From Promethearchaeota archaeon (GTDB lineage Archaea > Asgardarchaeota > Lokiarchaeia > Sigyniarchaeales > SOKP01): a stretch of 64,000 nt of DNA. The notes beneath the pieces are model-generated. The model did no database searches, was not told the DNA's origin, and saw only the letters and a list, made by a program, of their open reading frames with translations. The first letter of the stretch is position 1. Every line of letters starts with the position of its first letter. The stretch spans positions 34,737-98,736 of the forward strand of contig JAUVXW010000010.1 in assembly GCA_030603385.1 (NCBI GenBank), given 5' to 3'. A program made the translations under genes and the position numbers. Shown piece by piece: positions 17,541 through 25,997 of this stretch.

Positions 17541-18050
17541 ATGTCCAAACTTCTTAAAATAATAACAGCCGGAGATGGAGGTGTAGGAAAAACAACACTC
17601 CTTTATCGATATGTGGAGAATAGATTCCTAGCAAACACCGCTATGACTCTAGGTGTAGAATTTTTCATCAAGGAAACTTATATTAAAGGAGAAACAATTA
17701 ATTTACAAGTTTGGGATTTTGGTGGACAAGATCATTTCAGACCTTTATTAAAAGATTATTCTGTCGGTGCTAAAGGTGCTCTTTTACTTTTTGACCTTAC
17801 GAGACCATCAAGCTTAGAAAATATTGAACAATGGGTTAATATTTGTAGAGGTGAAAATCCAGGAATCCCGATAATTTTCTTAGGTACTAAATGGGATTTG
17901 ACTGAATCAATTACTGTCGATGATAAATATGCGCGGAGTTTTCCAAAGGAGTATGGCTTTTTTAAATATTTAAAAATTTCTTCGAAAACTGGCGCAAACG
18001 TGAATTTGGCGTTTAGATTATTAGCAAAAGAAATTATTAAAAATCTTTAG
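17541..18050 (+). CDS. Ras/Rab-like small GTPase
   Basis: A 169-residue paralog of the GTPase at 16425, with long shared stretches (TLLYRYVENRF versus TLLHRYVEGKF; GAKGALLLFDLTR versus GAKGAMLMFDLTR). G1 is GDGGVGKT (11-18), the switch-I Thr is T36, G3 is DFGGQD (59-64, with Asp in place of the usual Glu), G4 is TKWD (116-119) and G5 is SSK. There is no lipidation motif. The pair most likely arose by local duplication around the PIN gene. Confidence 0.88.
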   Translation: MSKLLKIITAGDGGVGKTTLLYRYVENRFLANTAMTLGVEFFIKETYIKGETINLQVWDFGGQDHFRPLLKDYSVGAKGALLLFDLTRPSSLENIEQWVNICRGENPGIPIIFLGTKWDLTESITVDDKYARSFPKEYGFFKYLKISSKTGANVNLAFRLLAKEIIKNL

Positions 18051-18066
18051 GAATTTATTTTTATAT

Positions 18067-19263
18067 TTAAAGCCGATTTATCAAAATTGTTTTTATATCC
18101 TTTTTGTTTAAATTAACAGGGTTATTTTTTAATCCCGCTTTTTCTACGATTTTTTCTATATCTTTAATATTTATACCATATTTACCTAGTCGTTCCAGTT
18201 TTAAGTCTTGAGTCCATCCATCAAGAGTATAGCCTAAAATTGAACAATATTCATCAATTTTTCCTTGTTCTACAAATTTATTACCTAATAATAATACTCC
18301 AATATCTGCATATTTTCTTAGCCCTTCTTTTCCACTAGAGCCCAGCTCTTGTAGTTTTTCTATATTTATTTTTGTAGCTTCTGCTAAAAGGGTACCACAT
18401 ATAACACCATGAGGAATATCGAATAATCCCCCAATAGGTCCAGCCAATCCATGGACAATTCCTAATCCCGCATTTGCTAGAGTAATTCCAGACATAAGTG
18501 ATGCATACGCCATTGCAGTTCGAACTTCGATATTAGATGCTCCACTTGAACATGCCGATAATAAATTTTTATTTATATATTTCATACCACTAAAAGCTAA
18601 AGTATCTGTCATTGGGCTCCCTTTAGGTGATACATAGGCTTCGAGTAATTGAGTAAAAGCGTCCATTCCACATGCTGCTGAAATTGATGAAGGACACGGA
18701 ATCATAAGCTCCGGATCTATTAGTGCAACATTGGGAATTAAATTATCATGTCGTAAGGATTTTTTGAAGCCTTTAGGTCCAATCTCGCTAATGACTGCAT
18801 TCTTGGTAGCCTCGCTTCCAGTACCAGAAGTTGTTGGAATTGCAATATAAGGAATTTTTTTCCCATCATGAGTTTTACTACCAACGCCTTCTAAATAGTT
18901 TTTAATCGAATCTTCTTTTGGAATCATTGCTGAGATTGCTTTACCTGCATCAGTGACACTGCCACCACCTATACCAACCACCAATTCAATATTTTTCTTC
19001 CGAAACTTCGTTGCAACTTCATCAATAATCGTTGGGGCTGGTTCATTAGAAATGGATATTAGTGAATAATTGAAAGATTTACTCTCTAAATTGGATGTAA
19101 TTTCTTCCCATTTGCCAGATTTTTTTAGTGAATTCTCACCAATTACAAAAAGGATATTTTTTCCGAATTTTGGAATAATACCATATAGTTCATTTAACTT
19201 TCCAGCGCCAAAAATTATATTGGGAATTCTTGCAAAACTAAAAGAGGGGATCATTTCTTTCAC
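18067..19263 (-). CDS. iron-containing (group III) alcohol dehydrogenase
   Basis: A 398-residue enzyme. The N-terminal nucleotide-binding region includes GIGGGSVTDAGKAIS. The metal site has Asp in GMDAFTQLLEAY, His in IVHGLAGP and His in DIPHGVICG. The second canonical ligand (His in DALTH) is Gln here, a variation I recall in some Fe-ADH clades. It probably reduces aldehydes or ketones with NAD(P)H. The natural substrate is unknown. The gene converges on GTPase 17541 with a 16-bp gap. Confidence 0.83.
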   Translation of the reverse strand: MKEMIPSFSFARIPNIIFGAGKLNELYGIIPKFGKNILFVIGENSLKKSGKWEEITSNLESKSFNYSLISISNEPAPTIIDEVATKFRKKNIELVVGIGGGSVTDAGKAISAMIPKEDSIKNYLEGVGSKTHDGKKIPYIAIPTTSGTGSEATKNAVISEIGPKGFKKSLRHDNLIPNVALIDPELMIPCPSSISAACGMDAFTQLLEAYVSPKGSPMTDTLAFSGMKYINKNLLSACSSGASNIEVRTAMAYASLMSGITLANAGLGIVHGLAGPIGGLFDIPHGVICGTLLAEATKINIEKLQELGSSGKEGLRKYADIGVLLLGNKFVEQGKIDEYCSILGYTLDGWTQDLKLERLGKYGINIKDIEKIVEKAGLKNNPVNLNKKDIKTILINRL

Positions 19264-19380
19264 CTTTTCTATTTTTCCAAAGTCGCGAAATTTATTATAA
19301 TAAACTATGAATCTCTTTATAATAGGTAAGATTTATAATTTACTCTAGATAATTTTTTTTATGACACTATTTACTCCATT

Positions 19381-19394
19381 GGTGATTTACAATT
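19381..19394 (+). promoter_or_regulatory. Shine-Dalgarno site before an ATT start
   Basis: GGTGAT (19381-19386) matches the archaeal anti-SD and sits 5 nt before ATT at 19392-19394. That ATT is just downstream of an in-frame TGA (19383-19385). It decides the start of the cupin gene. Confidence 0.6.
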
Positions 19395-19727
19395 AAAAAA
19401 GTTCATGAAACAGATTTTGAATATAGAGGTGGAGAATCTGGAGTAAAATATCTTATGCGGGGGCCCTCGATAGACTGGGGGATTATATTACTCAAACCCG
19501 GGGAATTGATGGGTGATAAAGCACATGGACATAAGATAATAGATGAAACATTTTACTTCGTTGAAGGGGATGGAATAATGATTATTGATGATAAGGAGTA
19601 TCCCGCACCACAAGGGAGTGTGTTTTTATGCGAAGTTGAGGAAATGCATAATATTAGAAATGATTCGGATAAACCTATAAAAATAATTTTTATTAAGGGA
19701 GAATATAAACCTGAAGATAAAATTTGA
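19392..19727 (+). CDS. small cupin protein, probable AUU start
   Basis: A single cupin domain. From the ATG at 19455 the product would be 90 residues, but coding sequence clearly continues upstream in frame (KKVHETDFEYRGGESGVKYL) back to ATT at 19392, which has a good Shine-Dalgarno, giving 111 residues. Metal ligands appear as His in AHGHKII, Glu in DETFYFVEGDG and His in EEMHNIRND. Cupins of this form often act as sugar isomerases or binding proteins. The substrate is unknown. It is 42 bp upstream of aIF1A. Confidence 0.72.
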   Translation: MKKVHETDFEYRGGESGVKYLMRGPSIDWGIILLKPGELMGDKAHGHKIIDETFYFVEGDGIMIIDDKEYPAPQGSVFLCEVEEMHNIRNDSDKPIKIIFIKGEYKPEDKI

Positions 19728-19769
19728 ATTTAAATTTCCAAATTAAAAATAATATATTAAAGAATAATT

Positions 19770-20165
19770 ATGGCAAAAAAAAAAGGGAAACCAGCAAAAA
19801 GAGGAAAAGGAGGAAGAGGAGGAAAAGGATATGGAGCACCCGTTATAACAAGAGTTAAATTCCCGAGTAAAAGACTAGGTGAAATGTTCGCAATCGTTGT
19901 AGAAATCCTCGGTGGGGAGAGAATGCGAGTGTTTTGTGAAGACGGAAAGCATAGGATAGGTAGAATTCGTGGTAAAATAAAAAAGCGAGTATGGGTTAGG
20001 CGTGGAGACTTAGTAATTGCAAATCCGTGGGAATGGGAGACTGAAGTTCAAGGTAAATTAGGTAAGTGCGAAATTTCATGGAGATATACAAGAGCAGAAA
20101 TCTCTTGGCTTGAGCGTAATAGAAAGATTCCTCAGATATTAGATATTGATAATATTTCATTTTAG
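19770..20165 (+). CDS. eif1a: translation initiation factor aIF1A
   Basis: A 131-residue protein. A Lys/Gly-rich N-terminal tail (GKGGRGGKGYG) precedes an OB fold with MFAIVVEILGGERMRVFCED, RIGRIRGKIKKRVWVRRGDLVI and NPWEWE, then a helical C-terminus. These are standard aIF1A/eIF1A features. It binds the small-subunit A site during initiation. The C-terminus is longer and more structured than in short archaeal forms. Confidence 0.92.
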   Translation: MAKKKGKPAKRGKGGRGGKGYGAPVITRVKFPSKRLGEMFAIVVEILGGERMRVFCEDGKHRIGRIRGKIKKRVWVRRGDLVIANPWEWETEVQGKLGKCEISWRYTRAEISWLERNRKIPQILDIDNISF

Positions 20166-20348
20166 TTGACACTAATGTCTTTATAGAACAATTAGTTTAA
20201 AATTCTGCTTGCACAAGGTTCAAATGTCTAATAATGAGAAACTCGTTGAAAGCAAAATTTTATAATTTAGTAATCCCATATTAGCATATACTAATTTTTC
20301 TTTATAATTTATTAAAAACCTAAATTCAAATGAGATTCGTGAAAAGAA

Positions 20349-21107
20349 TTGCCAGACCAAAGTGAAGAATTAAAAGAAAATGGTAATAAGGAACTTAAGA
20401 TAGATGAAAGTTACTCAATGGAATCATTTGAAGATAAAGAAGAACTCACTACGTTATTCGCAGTCCGAACCACGATCAATCAAGAAAGCAATATTTTAAA
20501 GCAGATTTTTTATCGATTTAAGATCTTAGATGTAATACCTGATATCAGAGCTATGCTTGTTTCTCCTTTATTACCAGGGTATATATTCTTTGAGGCACCT
20601 CAGAAGCGTGATGTACAGATAGGTATTCAAGGTATTCCTCATATAAAAGGAAGAATCGTACAGAATATTAAATTAATCGAACTTAAACATGTATTATTAC
20701 CAAGGAGTGTAACAGAATATTTAGAAGGGGGAGATACTGTTGAAATAATAAGTGGAGTATTTGAAGGTGCAAGAGCACTTGTAATGCGTATGCCTCACGA
20801 CTCGAGTGCAAGTGAAGAAGTCGTTGTCCGACTATTACAAGAAGAAACCCCTATAACTATCAAAATTCATGGAGATTACCTAAAATTAGTGGAAAAGAAG
20901 AAACGTGTAGAAGCACCAGTACCTGAAATAAAAGTTTCAGCGGAAATTATAACCGATATAGGAACATCGATTACTTTCGAGGAAGAATTTGATGAATTTG
21001 AGGAAGAATTTTCTGAAAGCTACAAAAGCGACGAAGTTGAAGAATATACCGATGATGAAGATGAGGCTGAAGAGGAAGATGAATGGGCTAAATTTGATGG
21101 ATTTTAA
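20349..21107 (+). CDS. spt5: transcription elongation factor Spt5 with acidic C-terminal tail
   Basis: A 252-residue protein. The NusG N-terminal domain spans ~33-115 (LFAVRTTINQESN, LVSPLLPGYIFFEA), and a KOW domain spans ~120-180 (GGDTVEIISGVFEGARALV). Archaeal Spt5 usually ends near residue 150. Here about 70 further residues follow, ending in a strongly acidic tail (DEDEAEEEDEWAKFDGF). It binds the RNA polymerase clamp with Spt4, which is not in the window. The start is TTG at 20349 with GTGA 5 nt upstream. Eukaryotic Spt5 carries its acidic region at the N-terminus, so the tail is notable. Confidence 0.85.
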   Translation: MPDQSEELKENGNKELKIDESYSMESFEDKEELTTLFAVRTTINQESNILKQIFYRFKILDVIPDIRAMLVSPLLPGYIFFEAPQKRDVQIGIQGIPHIKGRIVQNIKLIELKHVLLPRSVTEYLEGGDTVEIISGVFEGARALVMRMPHDSSASEEVVVRLLQEETPITIKIHGDYLKLVEKKKRVEAPVPEIKVSAEIITDIGTSITFEEEFDEFEEEFSESYKSDEVEEYTDDEDEAEEEDEWAKFDGF

Positions 21108-21340
21108 TAAAGAAATATTTTAAGCTTGGCAATATCCGATGAAGAAAATCACAAATATAGTTTAAAATTCAATTAAAAAATCTTTCTCGATTATTTTTAT
21201 AGGACTTAATTAACCTTTTTACAAATGTGTGTTGCGTTTACCTTAAGAAACTGATTAATAAGAGGATTTTTATATCTAAACTTTTATTACAAAAATATTA
21301 AGGCTATTTAAATTATTTATCGTCGAATCTATTGAGTTAA

Positions 21341-22093
21341 ATGATCAAAAATATCTTCATAATGAAAGGGAACACAGGCGAATTAATCTTTTATAAGGCT
21401 TACGAAGATGTTTTCAACGTAAAATTAACGAGCAGTTTTCTAAGTGCGATTTTTTCATTTGTAAAACAAACTCTAAAAACTGAAGAATTATCTGAAATAG
21501 AAGTAGGTCTTTTTCGATTTATTTTCGAAATTGAAAAAATAAAGCAGGATGAACTACTTTTTGCTTTATTTAGCGATAGAACAGATAATTTAGTTGAACT
21601 TAGAAATCAATTAAGAGAAATTAAAAATCAATTCCTTAATAAATTTGATTTAAATTTATTGACTGATAACTACGATGGCGAAATTTCTAAATTCTTAGAT
21701 TTCGAAAAGAATATTGATAGCATAATGGAAAAGGGAAATCAACTGGTTTCAGATGATATTAAAAATGATTTATTAAATATCTTTAATGAGTTGCATACAT
21801 TTTCTTCTTTTGTTGTATCTTCTGCATTATTAACTCAAACTGGAAGAGTAATTGTATCTAATTTAGAGCAAGATATACTTCAAGAAATAGTTAGACTCTT
21901 AGAGGGAAGATTTCTTTCTGGAAACTATAGAGTAAATGAACTTATCTCTCTAGAGAAATTTGGGGTGCTCTCATTAATGGGAATTGATAAACATTTTATC
22001 TCGGTTATTTTATTTAAAAGTAATTGCCCATTTGAAACTGGCCTTGTAATCTCAAAACGGTTTTCAAATAGATTACAGAAGTTAATTTGTTGA
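21341..22093 (+). CDS. probable longin-roadblock protein
   Basis: A 250-residue protein. Residues 1-~105 follow a longin pattern: IKNIFIMKGNTGELIFYKAY, a helix, EVGLFRFIFEI, LLFALFSDRTDN and a helix LREIKNQFL. Residues ~150-250 look like a roadblock/LC7 domain (FVVSSALLTQTGRVIVSN, FGVLSLMGIDKHFISVILF). Such domains scaffold or regulate small GTPases in eukaryotes and are abundant in Asgard archaea. Together with the GTPases 3-5 kb away, a GTPase-regulatory role is a reasonable inference. No membrane segment. Confidence 0.6.
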   Translation: MIKNIFIMKGNTGELIFYKAYEDVFNVKLTSSFLSAIFSFVKQTLKTEELSEIEVGLFRFIFEIEKIKQDELLFALFSDRTDNLVELRNQLREIKNQFLNKFDLNLLTDNYDGEISKFLDFEKNIDSIMEKGNQLVSDDIKNDLLNIFNELHTFSSFVVSSALLTQTGRVIVSNLEQDILQEIVRLLEGRFLSGNYRVNELISLEKFGVLSLMGIDKHFISVILFKSNCPFETGLVISKRFSNRLQKLIC

Positions 22094-22289
22094 ATATTTT
22101 GAGTTTTTATGTTCGAAAAACGTATATTATTAACGATTTCATAAATACTTTTTTAACGAATCTCATATCTTTTTGCAAAAATTAAAAAGTAATTTTACTT
22201 TTTTCACTATTGAAGTAATTATTTCATTAATAAAATTATTATTTATAAAAATTGATATTTCTTAATTTAATTAATTAGTGGTTTAATTT

Positions 22290-23573
22290 ATGTCTAGATA
22301 TATGAACCAAGTTATAAATGACGAAATTCTTGAAAAACTTAACCTGAAGAATCGATATAATTTCTTAAATAACAATTTAATGGCTATTCTAACACCAGGA
22401 CAGTTCTCATATCTTAAAAAAGTTCAAAAATTTTGTATGAGGTTCGAAAAGAAGAATAATATTACTCACGGGCCAGAAGAAGATGTATATGATTGGATTC
22501 CGGCATTCGGGGCTGAAGGATATGTAACGAGAGCCCATAACTTCGAGATAGTTGATGTAAACTATGATTACTATGGTGCGGTGGCTGATTTTCTCAGATA
22601 TTTAGCAATTGATATGTTTGATACTCAATTCGCAATGGGAAGCGGTGCAACAGCTTTAGCTATAAATCCAATAGTTGATCACCATGAAAATATTCCAGAG
22701 AGACTTGAAGCTTTAAAAGATTTGGTGACAGGAGAGGCCTGTGGATGCATATGTATAACAGAACCAGAAAGAGGCTCAGATGCTGTCCATCAATTGACAT
22801 TATGTGATGAACAGGAAGATGGAAGTTTTATTCTCAATGGTGAGAAGGTTTTTAACACCAATGCACCCAAATCTAAATGGGCTGTAGCATATGCCACTGC
22901 TGAAAAAAATAATGGAAATCTCATGGCACAATTTTTAATTAATACAAATTGGGAAGGCTGGAACTGTGAAAGAGTAAACATCCCATGGACACCTAAACTA
23001 TATTTAGGACACGAGCATTTTGTGAACTTAAGAGTACCAAAAGAATATGTACTAGGTGGAATAGGTAAAGGTAGAGAACATTTATTCGAAGGTTTAGTCC
23101 TTGAAAGAATAGGGATTGCGTGTGGAGCTATATCCCAATGTTGGGGTGCTGTGACCCATGCTGCTATTTATGCTAATATGAGAAAGCAGTTTGATCAAGA
23201 GATTCTCAAATTCCAAGGTGTAGGATTCCTACTAACTGATCTTTGGGCACGAACAACTAACGTGACTCTAGGTATATTAAAATTCTGCGAAGAATATGAT
23301 AACAAGATGGAGAAATTTGGTGGTGAGATCCCCTCAAATATTAGCAGAGCAATGGTTGCAAGCGCTTCTCAATTTAAATATCATTGTACAAAACTTTCAA
23401 AAGAAGTATGTTATGAAGCCGCCAATCTAATGGGTGGCGCTGGGCTAAGTGACAATACAATGATGCATGATTATATAAACATCTCAAGAATACAAGAGAT
23501 TCTTGGAGGCAGTAGGCAAATACAGCAATATATTATGAGTCTAGCCTTAAGACAATTGTTTAAGATGCTTTAA
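22290..23573 (+). CDS. acyl-CoA dehydrogenase (paralog 1)
   Basis: A 427-residue enzyme. The FAD/substrate motif CICITEPERGSDAVHQL is near residue 160, the beta domain follows (ILNGEKVFNTNAPKSKW), and the C-terminal helical domain ends with LGGSRQIQQYIMS. In most relatives this last motif is YEGTxxIQ, whose Glu is the catalytic base. Here that Glu is Gly, so the base must sit elsewhere (as in isovaleryl-type enzymes) or the reaction differs. The first ~60 residues form a helical N-domain. The paralog at 25998 is closely similar. Substrate unknown. Confidence 0.85.
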   Translation: MSRYMNQVINDEILEKLNLKNRYNFLNNNLMAILTPGQFSYLKKVQKFCMRFEKKNNITHGPEEDVYDWIPAFGAEGYVTRAHNFEIVDVNYDYYGAVADFLRYLAIDMFDTQFAMGSGATALAINPIVDHHENIPERLEALKDLVTGEACGCICITEPERGSDAVHQLTLCDEQEDGSFILNGEKVFNTNAPKSKWAVAYATAEKNNGNLMAQFLINTNWEGWNCERVNIPWTPKLYLGHEHFVNLRVPKEYVLGGIGKGREHLFEGLVLERIGIACGAISQCWGAVTHAAIYANMRKQFDQEILKFQGVGFLLTDLWARTTNVTLGILKFCEEYDNKMEKFGGEIPSNISRAMVASASQFKYHCTKLSKEVCYEAANLMGGAGLSDNTMMHDYINISRIQEILGGSRQIQQYIMSLALRQLFKML

Positions 23574-23698
23574 AATCCATTTTTTCATATTTTTTTCTTT
23601 TTTAAGTTGTTACTTTGAAATGAAATTATAACTCCTTTTAATTCATTTAATATTAATATAGAATAATTTAGTTTTATCATTATACAATAATAGATGAA

Positions 23699-25948
23699 TT
23701 GAGAATGGAAGAATTACTTAACATTGCAAAAAAAGCGTTTCCACCCGTATCTGGTTCAGAAAAAGTAGAGGGAATTCAAGACGAGGTTGAAATTTTATGG
23801 GATAAATGGGGTATCCCACATATCTATGCAAATTCAGTTGATGATGCGTACTTTGCTCAAGGATATATTCATGCAAGTCATAGATTATGGCAATTAGAGT
23901 TTTTTAAGAGAGTTACATCAGGAAGTATATCTGAAATCGTTGGAGAAACTACAATTGATATGGATAAGCATTATAGAATAATTGGTTTGCATCGAATCGC
24001 AAAAAAAAGTGTGGAAAATCTGAGGAAAGACCCAAATAATGAAACGTTGCAAGGTTTAAATTCATATGTGGAAGGAATAAATGCTGGTATTGAAAAAGCA
24101 ACTCAAAATCCACCTATCGAATTCACCATTCTAAATATTAAACTTCAAGAATGGAGCTTAGAAGATTCTCTTCGAATTATGAGTTTTATAGAGTGGGGAT
24201 TAGGTGGTTGGAGTTATACTCTAGAACTATTACGTGAACAATTGATTATGGATTTAGGTCTTGAGATGGCAGATAAGCTTATTCCACTTTATTCTGGAGC
24301 AAAAGTAGAAAAACCATTGGGTAGTAACGGTTGGGCTGTTAGCCCCCATAAATCAGAATCAGGAGCTGTTTTATTAGCGAATGACCCTCACTTACCACTT
24401 ACACTTCCTGCGATTTGGATCCTTATGCATTTAAGTTGTCCGGGTTTGAATACTATTGGCTCATCTTTCCCGGGAGTACCTAGTGTCGTGTTGGGACACA
24501 ATGAAAACATTGCATGGGGAGCAACAACTGTAACATCGGATAATGTTGATCTCTTTAAATTAAAAATAAATCCTGAGAATGAAAACCAATACAAATACAA
24601 TGGGAAATGGATTGATTTTGAGGTTATTGATGAACCGATAAGAATTCAAGATAATGTTGAACCGATTGATTTTAAAGTGAAACTTTCTAAATTCGGACCA
24701 GTTGTAGAATATATTGAACTTCAGACAAACGTGCATAAAATTAATCTTCCTGAGAAATACGCTTTACACTGGACTAGTTATGATGTGAATTTAGAAGATA
24801 CGATTGAAGGGTTTAGAACGATAAATTCTGCCTCTAATTGGCGTGAATTTCGTGAAGCTTTGAGTAAAATGACGATCACACCCCAAAATTTTATATATGG
24901 AGATATAGAGGGCAATATTGGTCATCAACATGGAGGAAAGCTTCCTTTACGAAAATATGGGGATGGAGCAACAGTGACTCCTGGTACAGATGAGAAATTT
25001 AATTGGAGTGGATTAGTACCTTTTGAAAAAATGTTTTCAATATATAATCCCGAGCATGGATTCGTTTATACAGCTAACTATAATGAAGATAAAGCCCCCA
25101 ATGACGTTTTAATAGCTCAAGATCGAGCTAAACCTTATCGCCAAAAAAGAATTAAAAACTTACTCCAATCAAAAGAAATTTTCTCAATTCAAGATTTTAA
25201 AAATTACCAACTCGATTATTTTACAGAAGAAGCACCAGAATTTCTACCTACGATGCTGAAATATATAAAGGCCAAAGCACATACAGAGGTTCATAAGGAA
25301 CTTATTTCACTATTAGAAAATTGGGATTATTTTTTAACGAAAAATAGTGTTGCTGGTACGATTTACAAAATTTGGTGTCAAGAAACCCTAAAAGCTATCT
25401 TAGTTCCTCTAATAGGAAAAGAACTTTTTGAAATTCATTTAACGTCCAACCCATTTGAGCTTGATAGACTCTTTAAATTATATGATGAAAAAGTTGATGA
25501 GCTTGAACAAACTTTGTTTACAGCATTCGAAAAAACAATAGATTTCTTAACAGAAAAATTTTCTTCAGATTTTACTAAATGGAAATGGGGAAATTTACAC
25601 AAAGTGGTTCTTACTCATCCGTTCTCTCAAGCTAATGAGGAAGCTAAAATGTTAAATATAGGCCCTTTTAAAATTGGTGGGGATGGAAACACGTTGAATA
25701 GTGGTTATTATGATCCAATCAATAACTATGAAGTTATTGCAGGGCCATCATATCGCCAAATACATGATCTCTCGGATTGGGATAAGTCAATAGGAGTTAT
25801 CCCTGGGGGTCAATTGGGATTACCTTTCCATAAGCATTACAACGATTTAATGAAATTATGGGTAAAAGGAAAATATGTCCCTTTATTATTTACTAGAGAA
25901 GAAATTTCTAAAAACCTCGAGGGAACATTTAAATTAATACCGAATTGA
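23699..25948 (+). CDS. penicillin-acylase-family (Ntn) amidohydrolase, no signal peptide
   Basis: At 749 residues, the N-terminal alpha part contains DKWGIPHIYANSVDDAYFAQ. The autoprocessing site is SNGWAVSPHKS, where Ser after Gly would become the N-terminal nucleophile of the beta chain (near residue 208). Then come LLANDPHLPLTLPAIW and the Asn-containing GHNENIAWG loop. Bacterial relatives are exported; this one begins MRMEELLNIAKKAF with no signal, so it should be cytoplasmic. Family substrates include acyl-homoserine lactones, N-acyl amino acids and beta-lactams. Placement between two acyl-CoA dehydrogenases favours acyl-amide breakdown. TTG 23699 or ATG 23705 may start it. Confidence 0.83.
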   Translation: MRMEELLNIAKKAFPPVSGSEKVEGIQDEVEILWDKWGIPHIYANSVDDAYFAQGYIHASHRLWQLEFFKRVTSGSISEIVGETTIDMDKHYRIIGLHRIAKKSVENLRKDPNNETLQGLNSYVEGINAGIEKATQNPPIEFTILNIKLQEWSLEDSLRIMSFIEWGLGGWSYTLELLREQLIMDLGLEMADKLIPLYSGAKVEKPLGSNGWAVSPHKSESGAVLLANDPHLPLTLPAIWILMHLSCPGLNTIGSSFPGVPSVVLGHNENIAWGATTVTSDNVDLFKLKINPENENQYKYNGKWIDFEVIDEPIRIQDNVEPIDFKVKLSKFGPVVEYIELQTNVHKINLPEKYALHWTSYDVNLEDTIEGFRTINSASNWREFREALSKMTITPQNFIYGDIEGNIGHQHGGKLPLRKYGDGATVTPGTDEKFNWSGLVPFEKMFSIYNPEHGFVYTANYNEDKAPNDVLIAQDRAKPYRQKRIKNLLQSKEIFSIQDFKNYQLDYFTEEAPEFLPTMLKYIKAKAHTEVHKELISLLENWDYFLTKNSVAGTIYKIWCQETLKAILVPLIGKELFEIHLTSNPFELDRLFKLYDEKVDELEQTLFTAFEKTIDFLTEKFSSDFTKWKWGNLHKVVLTHPFSQANEEAKMLNIGPFKIGGDGNTLNSGYYDPINNYEVIAGPSYRQIHDLSDWDKSIGVIPGGQLGLPFHKHYNDLMKLWVKGKYVPLLFTREEISKNLEGTFKLIPN

Positions 25949-25997
25949 AAAAAATAATATTTCTATCTAACATTTTAATAATTAAAAAATTGAAAAT

